Origin: Marinospirillum sp.
GTDB taxonomy: Bacteria > Pseudomonadota > Gammaproteobacteria > Pseudomonadales > Halomonadaceae
Assembly: GCA_007116865.1 (NCBI GenBank)
Contig: SKHR01000086.1
Location: forward strand, 1 to 8,582
DNA length: 8,582 nt
Direction: 5' to 3'
This document shows positions 1 to 6,722 of this stretch, in pieces. The position numbers and the translations under genes are program-made. The notes under the pieces were generated by a model. It was not told where the DNA came from and made no database searches. It saw only the letters and a program-made list of their open reading frames with translations. How positions within the stretch are numbered: the stretch's first letter is position 1; each line of letters opens with the position of its first letter.

Positions 1-2204
1 CGCTCCAGCTCATCGGCGCCATAAACGATTTCCATGGCACGCCCGCCCAGAACATAGGAAGGACGCACAACCAGCGGATAACCGATCACCTCAGCCTTGG
101 CCAGCGCCTCATCAAAGCTGCGTGCAGTGGCATTGGGTGGCTGTTTCAGCCCCAGCTTTTCAATCATCTGCTGGAAGCGCTCACGATCTTCAGCCCGGTC
201 AATCGCATCTGGCGTAGTGCCAATGATCGGCACACCAGCGGCCTCCAGATCCCGCGCCAGCTTCAGCGGCGTTTGGCCACCAAACTGCACGATCACCCCT
301 TTGGGCTGTTCTTTGTGAACGATTTCCAGCACGTCTTCCAGGGTCACCGGCTCAAAGTAGAGGCGATCCGAGGTGTCATAGTCCGTCGAAACCGTTTCCG
401 GGTTACAGTTGACCATGATGGTTTCATAACCATCATCGCGCATCGCAAACGCCGCGTGCACACAGCAGTAGTCAAACTCGATGCCCTGACCAATGCGGTT
501 TGGACCGCCCCCGAGCACCATGATTTTTTCACGGCTGCTGGGTTCGGCCTCACACTCTTCTTCATAGGTTGAGTACATATAGGCGGTGCTGGTCGAAAAC
601 TCAGCCGCACAGGTATCCACCCGCTTGTAGGTTGGGCGGATTTCCAACTGGTGACGCAACTTGCGTAGCGAGCTTTCGGAAACCCCCAACAAGCCAGCCA
701 GACGCGCATCGGAAAAACCCTTGCGCTTGAGCTGATACAAAAGGGCGTGATCCAGCTCGCCAAACGGCGTTTTAGCCACGGTCACTTCCAGCTGGATCAG
801 GTCTTCCAGTTGAATCAGGAACCAGGGATCGACCCGAGTCAGATCAAACACTTCTTGTAAGGACATGCCGCTGCGGAAGGCATCACCGATGTACCAGATA
901 CGCTCTGCACCGGGGTTTTGCAGCTCACGACGCAGCAGCGCACGACCTTCGTCGTCCCACTTTTCCATGATCGGCTCGAGGCCGCTGACACCAACTTCCA
1001 GACCACGCAGGGCTTTCTGCAAGGACTCCTGAAAAGTACGCCCGATCGCCATGACCTCACCCACCGACTTCATCTGGGTGGTCAGGCGGTCATTGGCCTG
1101 AGGAAACTTTTCAAAGGTAAAACGCGGAATCTTGGTGACCACATAATCAATCGCTGGCTCAAACGAAGCCGGGGTGATGCCGCCGGTAATGTCATTTTGC
1201 AGCTCATCCAGGGTGTAACCCACTGCCAGCTTGGCGGCAATCTTGGCAATCGGAAAACCTGTGGCTTTAGAAGCCAGAGCCGAGGAACGGCTCACCCGTG
1301 GGTTCATCTCGATCACCACCATGCGGCCAGTATCCGGGCAGATACCAAACTGCACGTTGGAACCGCCGGTTTCAACACCGATCTCGCGCAGTACCGCCAA
1401 AGAGGCGTCACGCATGATCTGGTATTCCTTGTCCGTCAGGGTTTGCGCTGGAGCAACGGTGATGGAGTCCCCGGTATGCACCCCCATGGCATCAAAGTTT
1501 TCAATCGAGCAGACGATGATGCAGTTGTCTTTCTTGTCGCGCACCACTTCCATTTCATATTCTTTCCAGCCGATCAGCGACTCATCAATCAAGAGTTCGC
1601 GGGTCGGCGACAAATCCAGACCGCGCTGACAGATTTCTTCAAACTCTTCCTTGTTATAGGCAATGCCACCGCCCGATCCACCCATGGTGAAAGACGGGCG
1701 AATGATGCAGGGAAAACCCAGCTCTGCCTGAACCTGCCAGGCTTCTTCCATGCTGTGTGCGATCGCGGCCTTGGGGCACTCCAGGCCAATTTTTTTCATC
1801 GCCTTGTCAAAGCGCTCACGATCCTCGGCTTTATCTATGGTGTCGGCATTGGCACCAATCATTTCCACGCCGTATTTTTCCAGCACCCCGTGACGCTCAA
1901 GATCCAGCGCACAGTTCAACGCCGTCTGCCCACCCATGGTTGGCAGCACCGCATCGGGGCGCTCTTTTTCAATGATCTTTTCCACCACATCCCAAAGGAT
2001 GGGTTCAATATAGGTGGCATCCGCCATCACCGGATCGGTCATGATGGTCGCGGGGTTGGAGTTGACCAGAATCACCCGGTAACCTTCTTCACGCAGCGCC
2101 TTACAGGCTTGCGCGCCGGAATAGTCAAACTCACAGGCCTGGCCGATCACGATAGGGCCCGCGCCAAGGATCAGAATGCTTTGAATATCAGTACGTTTTG
2201 GCAT
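1..2204 (-). CDS. carB: Carbamoyl-phosphate synthase large subunit CarB, 3' end cut by the window
   Basis: This is the synthetase subunit of carbamoyl-phosphate synthase. It uses ammonia released by CarA, bicarbonate and two ATP to make carbamoyl phosphate for arginine and pyrimidine synthesis in the cytoplasm. The frame is open from ATG at 2204 to the left edge without a stop, giving 734 residues of a family usually near 1070. The first ATP-grasp half (about 1-403) shows R129, R169 and the metal-binding E299-x-N301-x-R303, at the E. coli positions. The oligomerisation region (about 404-555) follows. The second ATP-grasp half starts near 560 (VLGGGPNRIGQG) and runs to LGGRAMEIVY at 719-728. 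The end of that half and the C-terminal allosteric domain, which binds UMP and ornithine in E. coli, lie outside. The start is 22 bp after the carA stop, preceded by AAAGAG, so the two genes should be co-transcribed. No frameshift or missing key residue is seen. Confidence 0.98.
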   Translation of the reverse strand, partial: MPKRTDIQSILILGAGPIVIGQACEFDYSGAQACKALREEGYRVILVNSNPATIMTDPVMADATYIEPILWDVVEKIIEKERPDAVLPTMGGQTALNCALDLERHGVLEKYGVEMIGANADTIDKAEDRERFDKAMKKIGLECPKAAIAHSMEEAWQVQAELGFPCIIRPSFTMGGSGGGIAYNKEEFEEICQRGLDLSPTRELLIDESLIGWKEYEMEVVRDKKDNCIIVCSIENFDAMGVHTGDSITVAPAQTLTDKEYQIMRDASLAVLREIGVETGGSNVQFGICPDTGRMVVIEMNPRVSRSSALASKATGFPIAKIAAKLAVGYTLDELQNDITGGITPASFEPAIDYVVTKIPRFTFEKFPQANDRLTTQMKSVGEVMAIGRTFQESLQKALRGLEVGVSGLEPIMEKWDDEGRALLRRELQNPGAERIWYIGDAFRSGMSLQEVFDLTRVDPWFLIQLEDLIQLEVTVAKTPFGELDHALLYQLKRKGFSDARLAGLLGVSESSLRKLRHQLEIRPTYKRVDTCAAEFSTSTAYMYSTYEEECEAEPSSREKIMVLGGGPNRIGQGIEFDYCCVHAAFAMRDDGYETIMVNCNPETVSTDYDTSDRLYFEPVTLEDVLEIVHKEQPKGVIVQFGGQTPLKLARDLEAAGVPIIGTTPDAIDRAEDRERFQQMIEKLGLKQPPNATARSFDEALAKAEVIGYPLVVRPSYVLGGRAMEIVYGADELE

Positions 2205-2226
2205 GACAATCTCTTTTCTAGGGCTC

Positions 2227-3384
2227 TCAGGATGACGCCGCCTTGCGGGCCTCAATCAACTGGATGAAACGATCAAACAGGGGCGCAACATCACGTGGGC
2301 CAGGGCTGGCTTCAGGGTGTCCCTGGAAACCAAACGCCGGTTTATCGGTGCGTGCGATGCCCTGCAGGGTTCCGTCGAACAGTGACTTGTGCGTTGCCCG
2401 CAGGGTATCCGGCAGACTGGCTTCATCGACTGCAAAACCATGGTTCTGACTGGTGATCATCACCACTCCGGTCTCCAGATCCTGCACCGGATGGTTCGCA
2501 CCATGGTGACCATGAGGCATCTTGACCGTCTGCGCACCGGAAGCCAGAGCCAGCAGTTGATGGCCCAGGCAAATGCCAAACACGGGGATGTCGGTCTCTA
2601 AAATTTCGCGGATCGCTTCGATGGCATAGACACAAGGCTGGGGGTCGCCAGGGCCGTTGGATAAAAACACACCATCCGGATTCATGGCCAGCACCTCGCT
2701 GGCCGGTGTTTGTGCGGGCACCAGAGTGATGCGGCAGCCTCGGCTGGCCAGCATCCGCAGGATGTTGAACTTCACACCATAATCGTAGGCCACCACATGA
2801 TAGGGCTGAGCGGCTTCATCAACACGGGCATAACCCTGGCCCAGCGTCCATTCCGCCTGATCCCAGAATTGGGTCTCCTGAATGCTGACTTCTTTAGCCA
2901 GGTCCATGCCCTTGAGGCCAGGAAAGGCCTTCGCCGCAGACAAGGCCTTTTCAATCGCATCCGCCGCCTGAGCATCAGGACCGGCCAGAATGCAGCCATT
3001 CAAAGAACCCTTGTCGCGCAGAATGCGGGTCAGGCGACGGGTATCAATATCGGCAATCGCGACCATTCCAGCCTGCTGCAACCAGGCCTCTAATGACTGC
3101 TCACTGCGAAAGTTACTCGCGATCAATGGCAGGTTGCGAATGATCAGGCCAGCGGCACCCTGCTGGTGGGACTCGATGTCCTCGCTGTTCATTCCGGTAT
3201 TGCCAATATGCGGATAGGTCAGCGTGACCAGCTGGCGAGTGTAAGAAGGGTCTGTCAGAATTTCCTGATAGCCGGTCATCGCCGTATTAAAGACGACTTC
3301 TCCAACGGTTTGTCCGTCAGCACCGATGGCCATCCCTCTGAAAATACTGCCATCTTCTAGTGCCAGAATAGCGGGTCTGGTCAA
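2227..3384 (-). CDS. carA: Carbamoyl-phosphate synthase small subunit (glutaminase) CarA
   Basis: CarA hydrolyses glutamine and channels ammonia to CarB. I place the start at TTG 3384, giving 385 residues (E. coli CarA has 382) beginning MTRPAILALEDG. That is where family homology begins, and AGGGGAGGAG sits 6 nt upstream. An in-frame ATG at 3462 would add 26 residues (MFISLFCNPN...) unlike CarA, and it falls in the loop of a terminator hairpin, so I reject it. The N-terminal CarA domain covers about 1-150, with NTAMTGYQEILTDPSY at 33-48. The class I glutamine amidotransferase domain covers about 195-380: LSNGPGDP at 241-248, nucleophile C272 in FGICLGHQ, and H356 and E358 in GHPEASPGP. The catalytic triad is intact. 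carB follows after 22 bp. Expression is probably set by the promoter and attenuator-like leader upstream. Confidence 0.97.
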   Translation of the reverse strand: MTRPAILALEDGSIFRGMAIGADGQTVGEVVFNTAMTGYQEILTDPSYTRQLVTLTYPHIGNTGMNSEDIESHQQGAAGLIIRNLPLIASNFRSEQSLEAWLQQAGMVAIADIDTRRLTRILRDKGSLNGCILAGPDAQAADAIEKALSAAKAFPGLKGMDLAKEVSIQETQFWDQAEWTLGQGYARVDEAAQPYHVVAYDYGVKFNILRMLASRGCRITLVPAQTPASEVLAMNPDGVFLSNGPGDPQPCVYAIEAIREILETDIPVFGICLGHQLLALASGAQTVKMPHGHHGANHPVQDLETGVVMITSQNHGFAVDEASLPDTLRATHKSLFDGTLQGIARTDKPAFGFQGHPEASPGPRDVAPLFDRFIQLIEARKAASS

Positions 3385-3400
3385 AACAAGCTCCTCCCCT
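3382..3400 (-). promoter_or_regulatory. Strong ribosome binding site deciding a TTG start for carA
   Basis: On the minus strand the sequence reads AGGGGAGGAG, six spacer bases (CTTGTT), then TTG ACC. This near-perfect Shine-Dalgarno at ideal spacing, together with protein homology that begins exactly there, supports the rare TTG initiator. GTT, the codon just before, is not a start codon. A weak initiator behind a strong binding site may set the CarA level relative to CarB, which is inference. Confidence 0.8.
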
Positions 3401-3413
3401 CGAAGCGCCGACA

Positions 3414-3443
3414 GCAACCAAGTGCTTGTCGAATTTGGGTTGC
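3414..3443 (-). other. Possible third hairpin in the carA leader, between terminator and RBS
   Basis: Directly after the U-run of the terminator, the minus strand carries GCAACCCAA and, 13 bases on, TTGGTTGC. They pair as eight base pairs with one bulged C. The hairpin ends 13 nt before the ribosome binding site. It could stabilise mRNA released past the attenuator or be chance. No conservation evidence is available here. Confidence 0.3.
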
Positions 3444-3479
3444 AAAAAAGCGAGATGAACATAAAAGATCATCCCGCTT
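3444..3479 (-). terminator. Intrinsic terminator in the carA leader, probable attenuator
   Basis: Minus-strand RNA would fold AAGCGGGATGA with TCATCTCGCTT: eleven consecutive pairs including one G-U, and a ten-base loop (TCUUUUAUGU). The stem runs directly into U residues (six in total, two of them in the stem). This is a textbook Rho-independent terminator in the minus orientation; on the plus strand no U-run follows. It lies about 70 nt downstream of the best carA promoter and 59 nt upstream of the carA start, so it would stop carAB transcription unless read through. It could equally end transcripts coming from dapB. Its location makes attenuation the favoured reading, but the trigger (UTP, arginine or other) is not visible. 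Confidence 0.85.
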
Positions 3480-3509
3480 AAAAGAGTCAATTTGGTCGGA
3501 TGTGTGTCA

Positions 3510-3533
3510 CCTTGGCGCAAAAGTCAGCCAAAG
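3510..3533 (-). other. Upstream hairpin in the carA leader
   Basis: CTTTGGC pairs with GCCAAGG on the minus strand (seven pairs, one G-U) around a ten-base loop TGACTTTTGC. It lies between the predicted transcription start and the terminator hairpin. In attenuators a first hairpin can act as a pause site or as part of a competing fold; here that role is inference from position only. Confidence 0.5.
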
Positions 3534-3553
3534 CCTAGACATTCATCTGCACT

Positions 3554-3583
3554 ATTTTAGCGCTTTTGTGCGCCACAAGTCCA
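3554..3583 (-). promoter_or_regulatory. Candidate sigma70-type promoter for carAB
   Basis: On the minus strand TGGACT (3583-3578, four of six matches to TTGACA) is followed after 18 bp by TAAAAT (3559-3554, five of six matches to TATAAT). The expected start is near 3547, giving a leader of about 160 nt before the carA TTG codon. It begins just after the stop of the 182-residue gene, so carAB can be expressed apart from dapB. No better promoter is visible between the terminator and carA. Confidence 0.55.
3566..3578. promoter_or_regulatory. Inverted repeat in the carA promoter spacer, possible operator
   Basis: TTGTG-GCG-CACAA on the minus strand is a perfect 5-bp inverted repeat around three bases. 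It sits almost wholly within the -35/-10 spacer. An overlapping repeat GCGC-N6-GCGC occupies 3560-3573. The position suits a repressor that blocks polymerase. It does not match the ArgR, PurR or CRP consensus sites I know, so any regulator is unnamed. A palindrome this short can arise by chance. Confidence 0.35.
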
Positions 3584-3586
3584 GAT

Positions 3587-3616
3587 AAAACCGGCTTTCA
3601 TCACCACTCAGGCCGG
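3587..3616 (-). terminator. Weak candidate terminator after the 182-residue gene
   Basis: On the minus strand CCGGC (3616-3612) pairs with GCCGG (3595-3591) across a 16-base loop that contains the TGA stop of the upstream gene, followed by TTTTATCT. The stem is only five pairs but all G-C. It may partly end the dapB transcript before the carA promoter. The short stem, long loop and overlap with the -35 region keep confidence low. Confidence 0.3.
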
Positions 3617-4156
3617 AGGGAACAACTGAACTAAACCGGATTCGCCCTGAGAGTCCGCCACCAGCCAAATCTGCTCAAAAGGATGTTGTGATGGCAGCTT
3701 TACCGAAGCTCGGCGCTGTACAAAATCCTCGCGTTTCCAGTGCGGATTGACATTGCGCACCACCAGCCAGACCCGCTGAGTGTGATAGTTTTTTTCTGCC
3801 TTGTTCGCCAGCAGGCGATTGAGCGCCTTCAGCAAACGCGCTTCGATCGGCGTTTGATTCAGCTCAGCCAGAATCTGTCGTGTCTCCGGCTGCAGATCCC
3901 GCCCAAGCAGCATCATGGCTTCTACTTCACTGCCATACAAATGTGCAATTTCCAGATCCAGCTTTTCATTCGCCAGATAACAGGAAACATCCGGCTTCTT
4001 GGGCTCGTTATGCCAGATATGACGGATCGGCACCGCAAAACACTGCTCATAAAGGCGCATGAACAAGCGGGCTGCCTCATGCTCCAGGCGCAGCTTTTCC
4101 TTCTGAGATTCAGACAAGGGGTTGCCACTGCGATCATGGTTTAAATCAGAGGTCAT
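3608..4156 (-). CDS. Uncharacterised 182-residue protein between dapB and carA, possible PD-(D/E)XK-like fold
   Basis: I do not recognise a named family. The ATG lies 13 bp after the dapB stop, with GAGG at suitable spacing, so it should be co-transcribed with dapB. There is no signal peptide or membrane segment; it is a soluble, charged protein. A helical, Glu-rich N-terminus (about 14-40) leads to KPDVSCYLANEKLDLEIAHL (54-73). There PD (55-56), about a dozen residues, then a strand with E69 recall the PD-(D/E)XK nuclease core. Next comes a helix with KALNRLLANKAEKNY (110-124) and two hydrophobic strands, RVWLVVRNV (128-136) and FEQIWLVAD (160-168). The lysine expected two residues after E69 is Ala71, so catalysis is doubtful. 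Coding is well supported: clean frame, tight operon spacing and the alternating hydrophobic strand pattern of a folded protein. The nuclease-fold idea is inference from pattern only, and no role in lysine or carbamoyl-phosphate synthesis can be assigned. Confidence 0.85.
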   Translation of the reverse strand: MTSDLNHDRSGNPLSESQKEKLRLEHEAARLFMRLYEQCFAVPIRHIWHNEPKKPDVSCYLANEKLDLEIAHLYGSEVEAMMLLGRDLQPETRQILAELNQTPIEARLLKALNRLLANKAEKNYHTQRVWLVVRNVNPHWKREDFVQRRASVKLPSQHPFEQIWLVADSQGESGLVQLFPPA

Positions 4157-4169
4157 GCCCGCCTGCCTC

Positions 4170-4973
4170 TTAGTTCAGGCCCAGCACATCCTGCATGCTA
4201 TACAGCCCGGCAGGACGACTTTTCAACCAGCAGGCTGCGCGAACGGCACCCCGAGCAAAGGTCATGCGGCTGGAAGCCTTATGCGTGATCTCAACCCGCT
4301 CACCCTCAGCGGCAAACACCACCGTATGATCCCCCACCACATCCCCACCACGAAGGGTAGCAAAACCGATGGTCTCACGCGCACGCGCACCGGTCATGCC
4401 TTCACGCCCATAAACGGCAACCTGCTCAAGGTCTCGACCCAGCGCACGCGCCACCGCTTCACCCATGCCCAGCGCGGTGCCAGAAGGCGCGTCCACCTTA
4501 TGGCGATGATGCATTTCCACCACCTCCACATCATAATCATCACCCAGCGCAGCCGCCGCCATTTCCAGCAGCTTGAAGCACAGGTTGACCCCCACACTCA
4601 TATTCGGTGCAAACACCACGGGCACCTTTTGCGCTGCTTGCGCCAGCGCCGCTTTTTGCTCGTTGTTCAATCCGGTGGTGCCAACCACCAGTGCCTTGCC
4701 CTGCTGCGCACACCAGGCCGCGTTTTCCAGAGTGACGGCCGGGGCGGTAAAATCAATCAACACATCCCAATCCGCTCTCAGCGCGTCCAGCGAATCCACC
4801 GCCATCACCTGGCACTTGCCCAGGCCTGCCAGCTCGCCCAGATCAACCCCGACCAAGCTGGAGCTGGCCTCTACCACACCACCAGCCAAAACGGCCTGCT
4901 CATTTTCATCCACCGCCTGCAGCAGTGTTTTACCCATGCGCCCGGCGGCGCCCATGATCACAATACGGGTCAT
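4170..4973 (-). CDS. dapB: 4-hydroxy-tetrahydrodipicolinate reductase DapB
   Basis: DapB reduces 4-hydroxy-tetrahydrodipicolinate with NAD(P)H in the diaminopimelate/lysine pathway, supplying the cell wall cross-linking residue; it is cytoplasmic. The 267 residues match the family length (E. coli 273). The N-terminal Rossmann fold shows MTRIVIMGAAGRMGKTL with the G8-x-x-G11-x-x-G14 loop, then VLIDFT (71-76) and VVGTTGLN (96-103). The catalytic and substrate-binding segment EMHHRHKVDAPSGTA (153-167) carries H155, H156, K159 and the SGT loop. The C-terminus FARGAVRAACWL is typical. ATG 4973 is preceded by AAAGGGG about five bases upstream. The 182-residue gene follows after 13 bp, and the signalling operon starts divergently 96 bp away. 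A pathway partner such as dnaJ, common upstream of dapB in pseudomonads, is absent here. Confidence 0.98.
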   Translation of the reverse strand: MTRIVIMGAAGRMGKTLLQAVDENEQAVLAGGVVEASSSLVGVDLGELAGLGKCQVMAVDSLDALRADWDVLIDFTAPAVTLENAAWCAQQGKALVVGTTGLNNEQKAALAQAAQKVPVVFAPNMSVGVNLCFKLLEMAAAALGDDYDVEVVEMHHRHKVDAPSGTALGMGEAVARALGRDLEQVAVYGREGMTGARARETIGFATLRGGDVVGDHTVVFAAEGERVEITHKASSRMTFARGAVRAACWLKSRPAGLYSMQDVLGLN

Positions 4974-5069
4974 TTTGGCCCCTTTCTTTCAGTATTTGAC
5001 TTGATTCTTTCTGCGCATCCATTCACATTTAGGTCAGCGGCACTTTTCTTCATTGAACCGAGGTGACCC
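4974..5069. promoter_or_regulatory. Divergent intergenic region between dapB and the GAF-HD-GYP gene
   Basis: These 96 bp must hold promoters for both directions. On the plus strand TTGACT (4996-5001) is a good -35 match, but no convincing -10 follows at 16-18 bp. GAGGTGA just before ATG 5070 is a strong ribosome binding site. On the minus strand AAAGGGG precedes dapB, but I see no clear -35/-10 pair. No operator-like palindrome stands out. Confidence 0.4.
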
Positions 5070-6722
5070 ATGTCTTGCGCAGGCTCTGCACCTGATTATG
5101 ACCGTATCCGCCAGCTGAACGCTATCGGCATTGCCTTGTCAGCTCAAAAAGATCAGACCCAACTACTGGAGCTGATTCTTTCCAGTGCCCGCGAACTAAC
5201 CAACGCCGATGCCGGCACCCTCTACAGTGTTGAGCCAGATAGCAAGCACCTGCGTTTTGTGATGGTACAAAATGACAAGCTTAACATTCATCTAGGAGGA
5301 AGTGGTGACCCCGTCGGTGATCGTTTTCCCCTGATCCCGCTCTATCTCGATAACAACCTGCCCAATGAACGCATGATCGTGGCCTGGTCGGTCATCCATC
5401 AGCGCACTGCCCGAATCGCCGATGCCTATACTGAAGAAGGCTTTGATTTTTCCGGCACACGGGCTTTTGATCAAACGACCGGCTATCGCTCACAGTCTTT
5501 TCTTACCGTGCCGCTGTGCAACCATGAGGGCGAAGTCATTGCCGCCCTGCAGCTACTCAATAAGCTGGATGAGTCGGGCCTGACCACCCAGTTCAACGAG
5601 ACGGATCAAGAGCTGGCGGAGTCGCTGGCCTCACAGGCGGCGATCGCGCTGACTAACCGCCGCCTGATTGATGAATTGCGCCACCTTTTTGACAGCTTCA
5701 CCCAGGTGATCGCCACCGCGATTGATGGCAAATCATCACACACTGGCGCTCATTGTCGCCGCGTGCCTGATGCCACCCTATTGCTGGCTCAAGCCGCCAA
5801 TCAGGCTGAGTTTCCTGGTCTGGAAGGTTTTGCCATGACCGATGAGGAAATGCTGGAACTAAAAACCGCTGCCTGGCTGCATGACTGCGGCAAGGTCGTC
5901 ACCCCGCCCCATGTGATGGAAAAAGCGGCCAAACTGCAAACCCTCTATGATCGCATCGAAACCCTGGCCGCCCGCTTTGAAATTCACGCACGGGATCTGA
6001 AAATCGCTGCACTTGAGGCCGAGGTTGAAGCACTCAAGGCCGGGCAGAACCCGCCAGATAACAGCCTCAACGCTGACATAGCGCAAGTACGTGACGATCT
6101 TGCTTTTGTGCGCCAATGCAATACCGGTGGTGAATTCATGGCTGATGAGTCGATTGCTCGCATCCAAGCCCTGGCGCAAATCCGCTGGACCGATCTGAAC
6201 GGCGACACCCAGCCGCTGATCACCGAAGAAGAAAGTGATAACCTCTGTATTCGTAAAGGCACCCTCAACCCCGAGGAGCGCCAGATCATGGAAGATCATA
6301 TGAAACATACCCTCAACATGCTGGAGCAGCTGCCCTTCCCGCGTTATCTCAAGCGTGTTCCTGAATATGCAGGCGGCCACCATGAACGCATGGATGGTCG
6401 CGGTTACCCGCGCGGACTCACTCGTGAACAAATGTCCATTCCTGCCCGCATGATGGGCATTGCCGATGTCTTTGAGGCCCTCACCGCCCACGAGCGGCCC
6501 TACAAAAAACCCATGCCCCTGTCTCAGGCACTCACCATCATGGGGCGAATGGTCGAAGACAACCATTTAGACCCCGATCTGTTTGCCCTGTTTGTCCATC
6601 GCCAGGTTTATCTCGACTACGCCAGACAGCACCTGAAACCGGAACAGCTCGACAACCCGGACATCAACCAGCTGCCTGGACTTCATCGGTCACGTTTTCA
6701 TCAGGCGGGGCTGGCGACATGA
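5070..6722 (+). CDS. GAF domain plus HD-GYP phosphodiesterase with an internal insertion
   Basis: This is probably a soluble sensor-effector that degrades a cyclic dinucleotide, most often c-di-GMP in HD-GYP proteins. It has 550 residues, no membrane segment and a GAGGTGA ribosome binding site. The GAF domain (about 20-200) shows DAGTLY (47-52), SFLTVPL (143-149), LLNKLD (162-167) and the closing helix LAESLASQAAIALTNRRL. The HD-GYP domain then shows H228 in HTGAHCRRV, the LHDCGK motif (H271, D272, K275), PP at 279-280, H410 in MEDHMKHTLNML, HHE at 437-439 and DGRGYP (442-447). It ends with ARMMGIADVFEALTAHERPY. Unusually, about 107 residues (roughly 290-397) separate EKAAKL from TLNPEERQIMEDH, which are normally adjacent. 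The insert starts as a likely coiled coil (295-324). All metal ligands I can identify are present, so activity is plausible. The ligand of the GAF domain is unknown. Its stop overlaps the next gene by ATGA. Confidence 0.93.
   Translation: MSCAGSAPDYDRIRQLNAIGIALSAQKDQTQLLELILSSARELTNADAGTLYSVEPDSKHLRFVMVQNDKLNIHLGGSGDPVGDRFPLIPLYLDNNLPNERMIVAWSVIHQRTARIADAYTEEGFDFSGTRAFDQTTGYRSQSFLTVPLCNHEGEVIAALQLLNKLDESGLTTQFNETDQELAESLASQAAIALTNRRLIDELRHLFDSFTQVIATAIDGKSSHTGAHCRRVPDATLLLAQAANQAEFPGLEGFAMTDEEMLELKTAAWLHDCGKVVTPPHVMEKAAKLQTLYDRIETLAARFEIHARDLKIAALEAEVEALKAGQNPPDNSLNADIAQVRDDLAFVRQCNTGGEFMADESIARIQALAQIRWTDLNGDTQPLITEEESDNLCIRKGTLNPEERQIMEDHMKHTLNMLEQLPFPRYLKRVPEYAGGHHERMDGRGYPRGLTREQMSIPARMMGIADVFEALTAHERPYKKPMPLSQALTIMGRMVEDNHLDPDLFALFVHRQVYLDYARQHLKPEQLDNPDINQLPGLHRSRFHQAGLAT

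Noticed and set aside
918..2267. 449-residue open frame on the plus strand
   Set aside because: It is codon-aligned antisense to carB, whose frame is fully supported by homology. The product is rich in His, Arg and Gln and resembles no family; it arises because CarB codons rarely read as stops on the other strand.
3502..3508. TGTGTGTC in the carA leader, considered as half of a CRP-type site
   Set aside because: There is no properly spaced second half-site TCACA, and it lies downstream of the predicted start.
3317..3520. 67-residue frame over the carA leader, considered as an attenuator leader peptide
   Set aside because: It starts at TTG with no Shine-Dalgarno, runs through the terminator and well into carA in another frame, and has no run of Arg or other regulatory codons.
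4122..5066. 314-residue open frame on the plus strand
   Set aside because: It is antisense to dapB, with His/Gln-rich, low-information content and no ribosome binding site. dapB is unambiguous.
5859..6566. 235-residue open frame on the minus strand
   Set aside because: Antisense shadow of the HD-GYP region; no family resemblance, no upstream signals.
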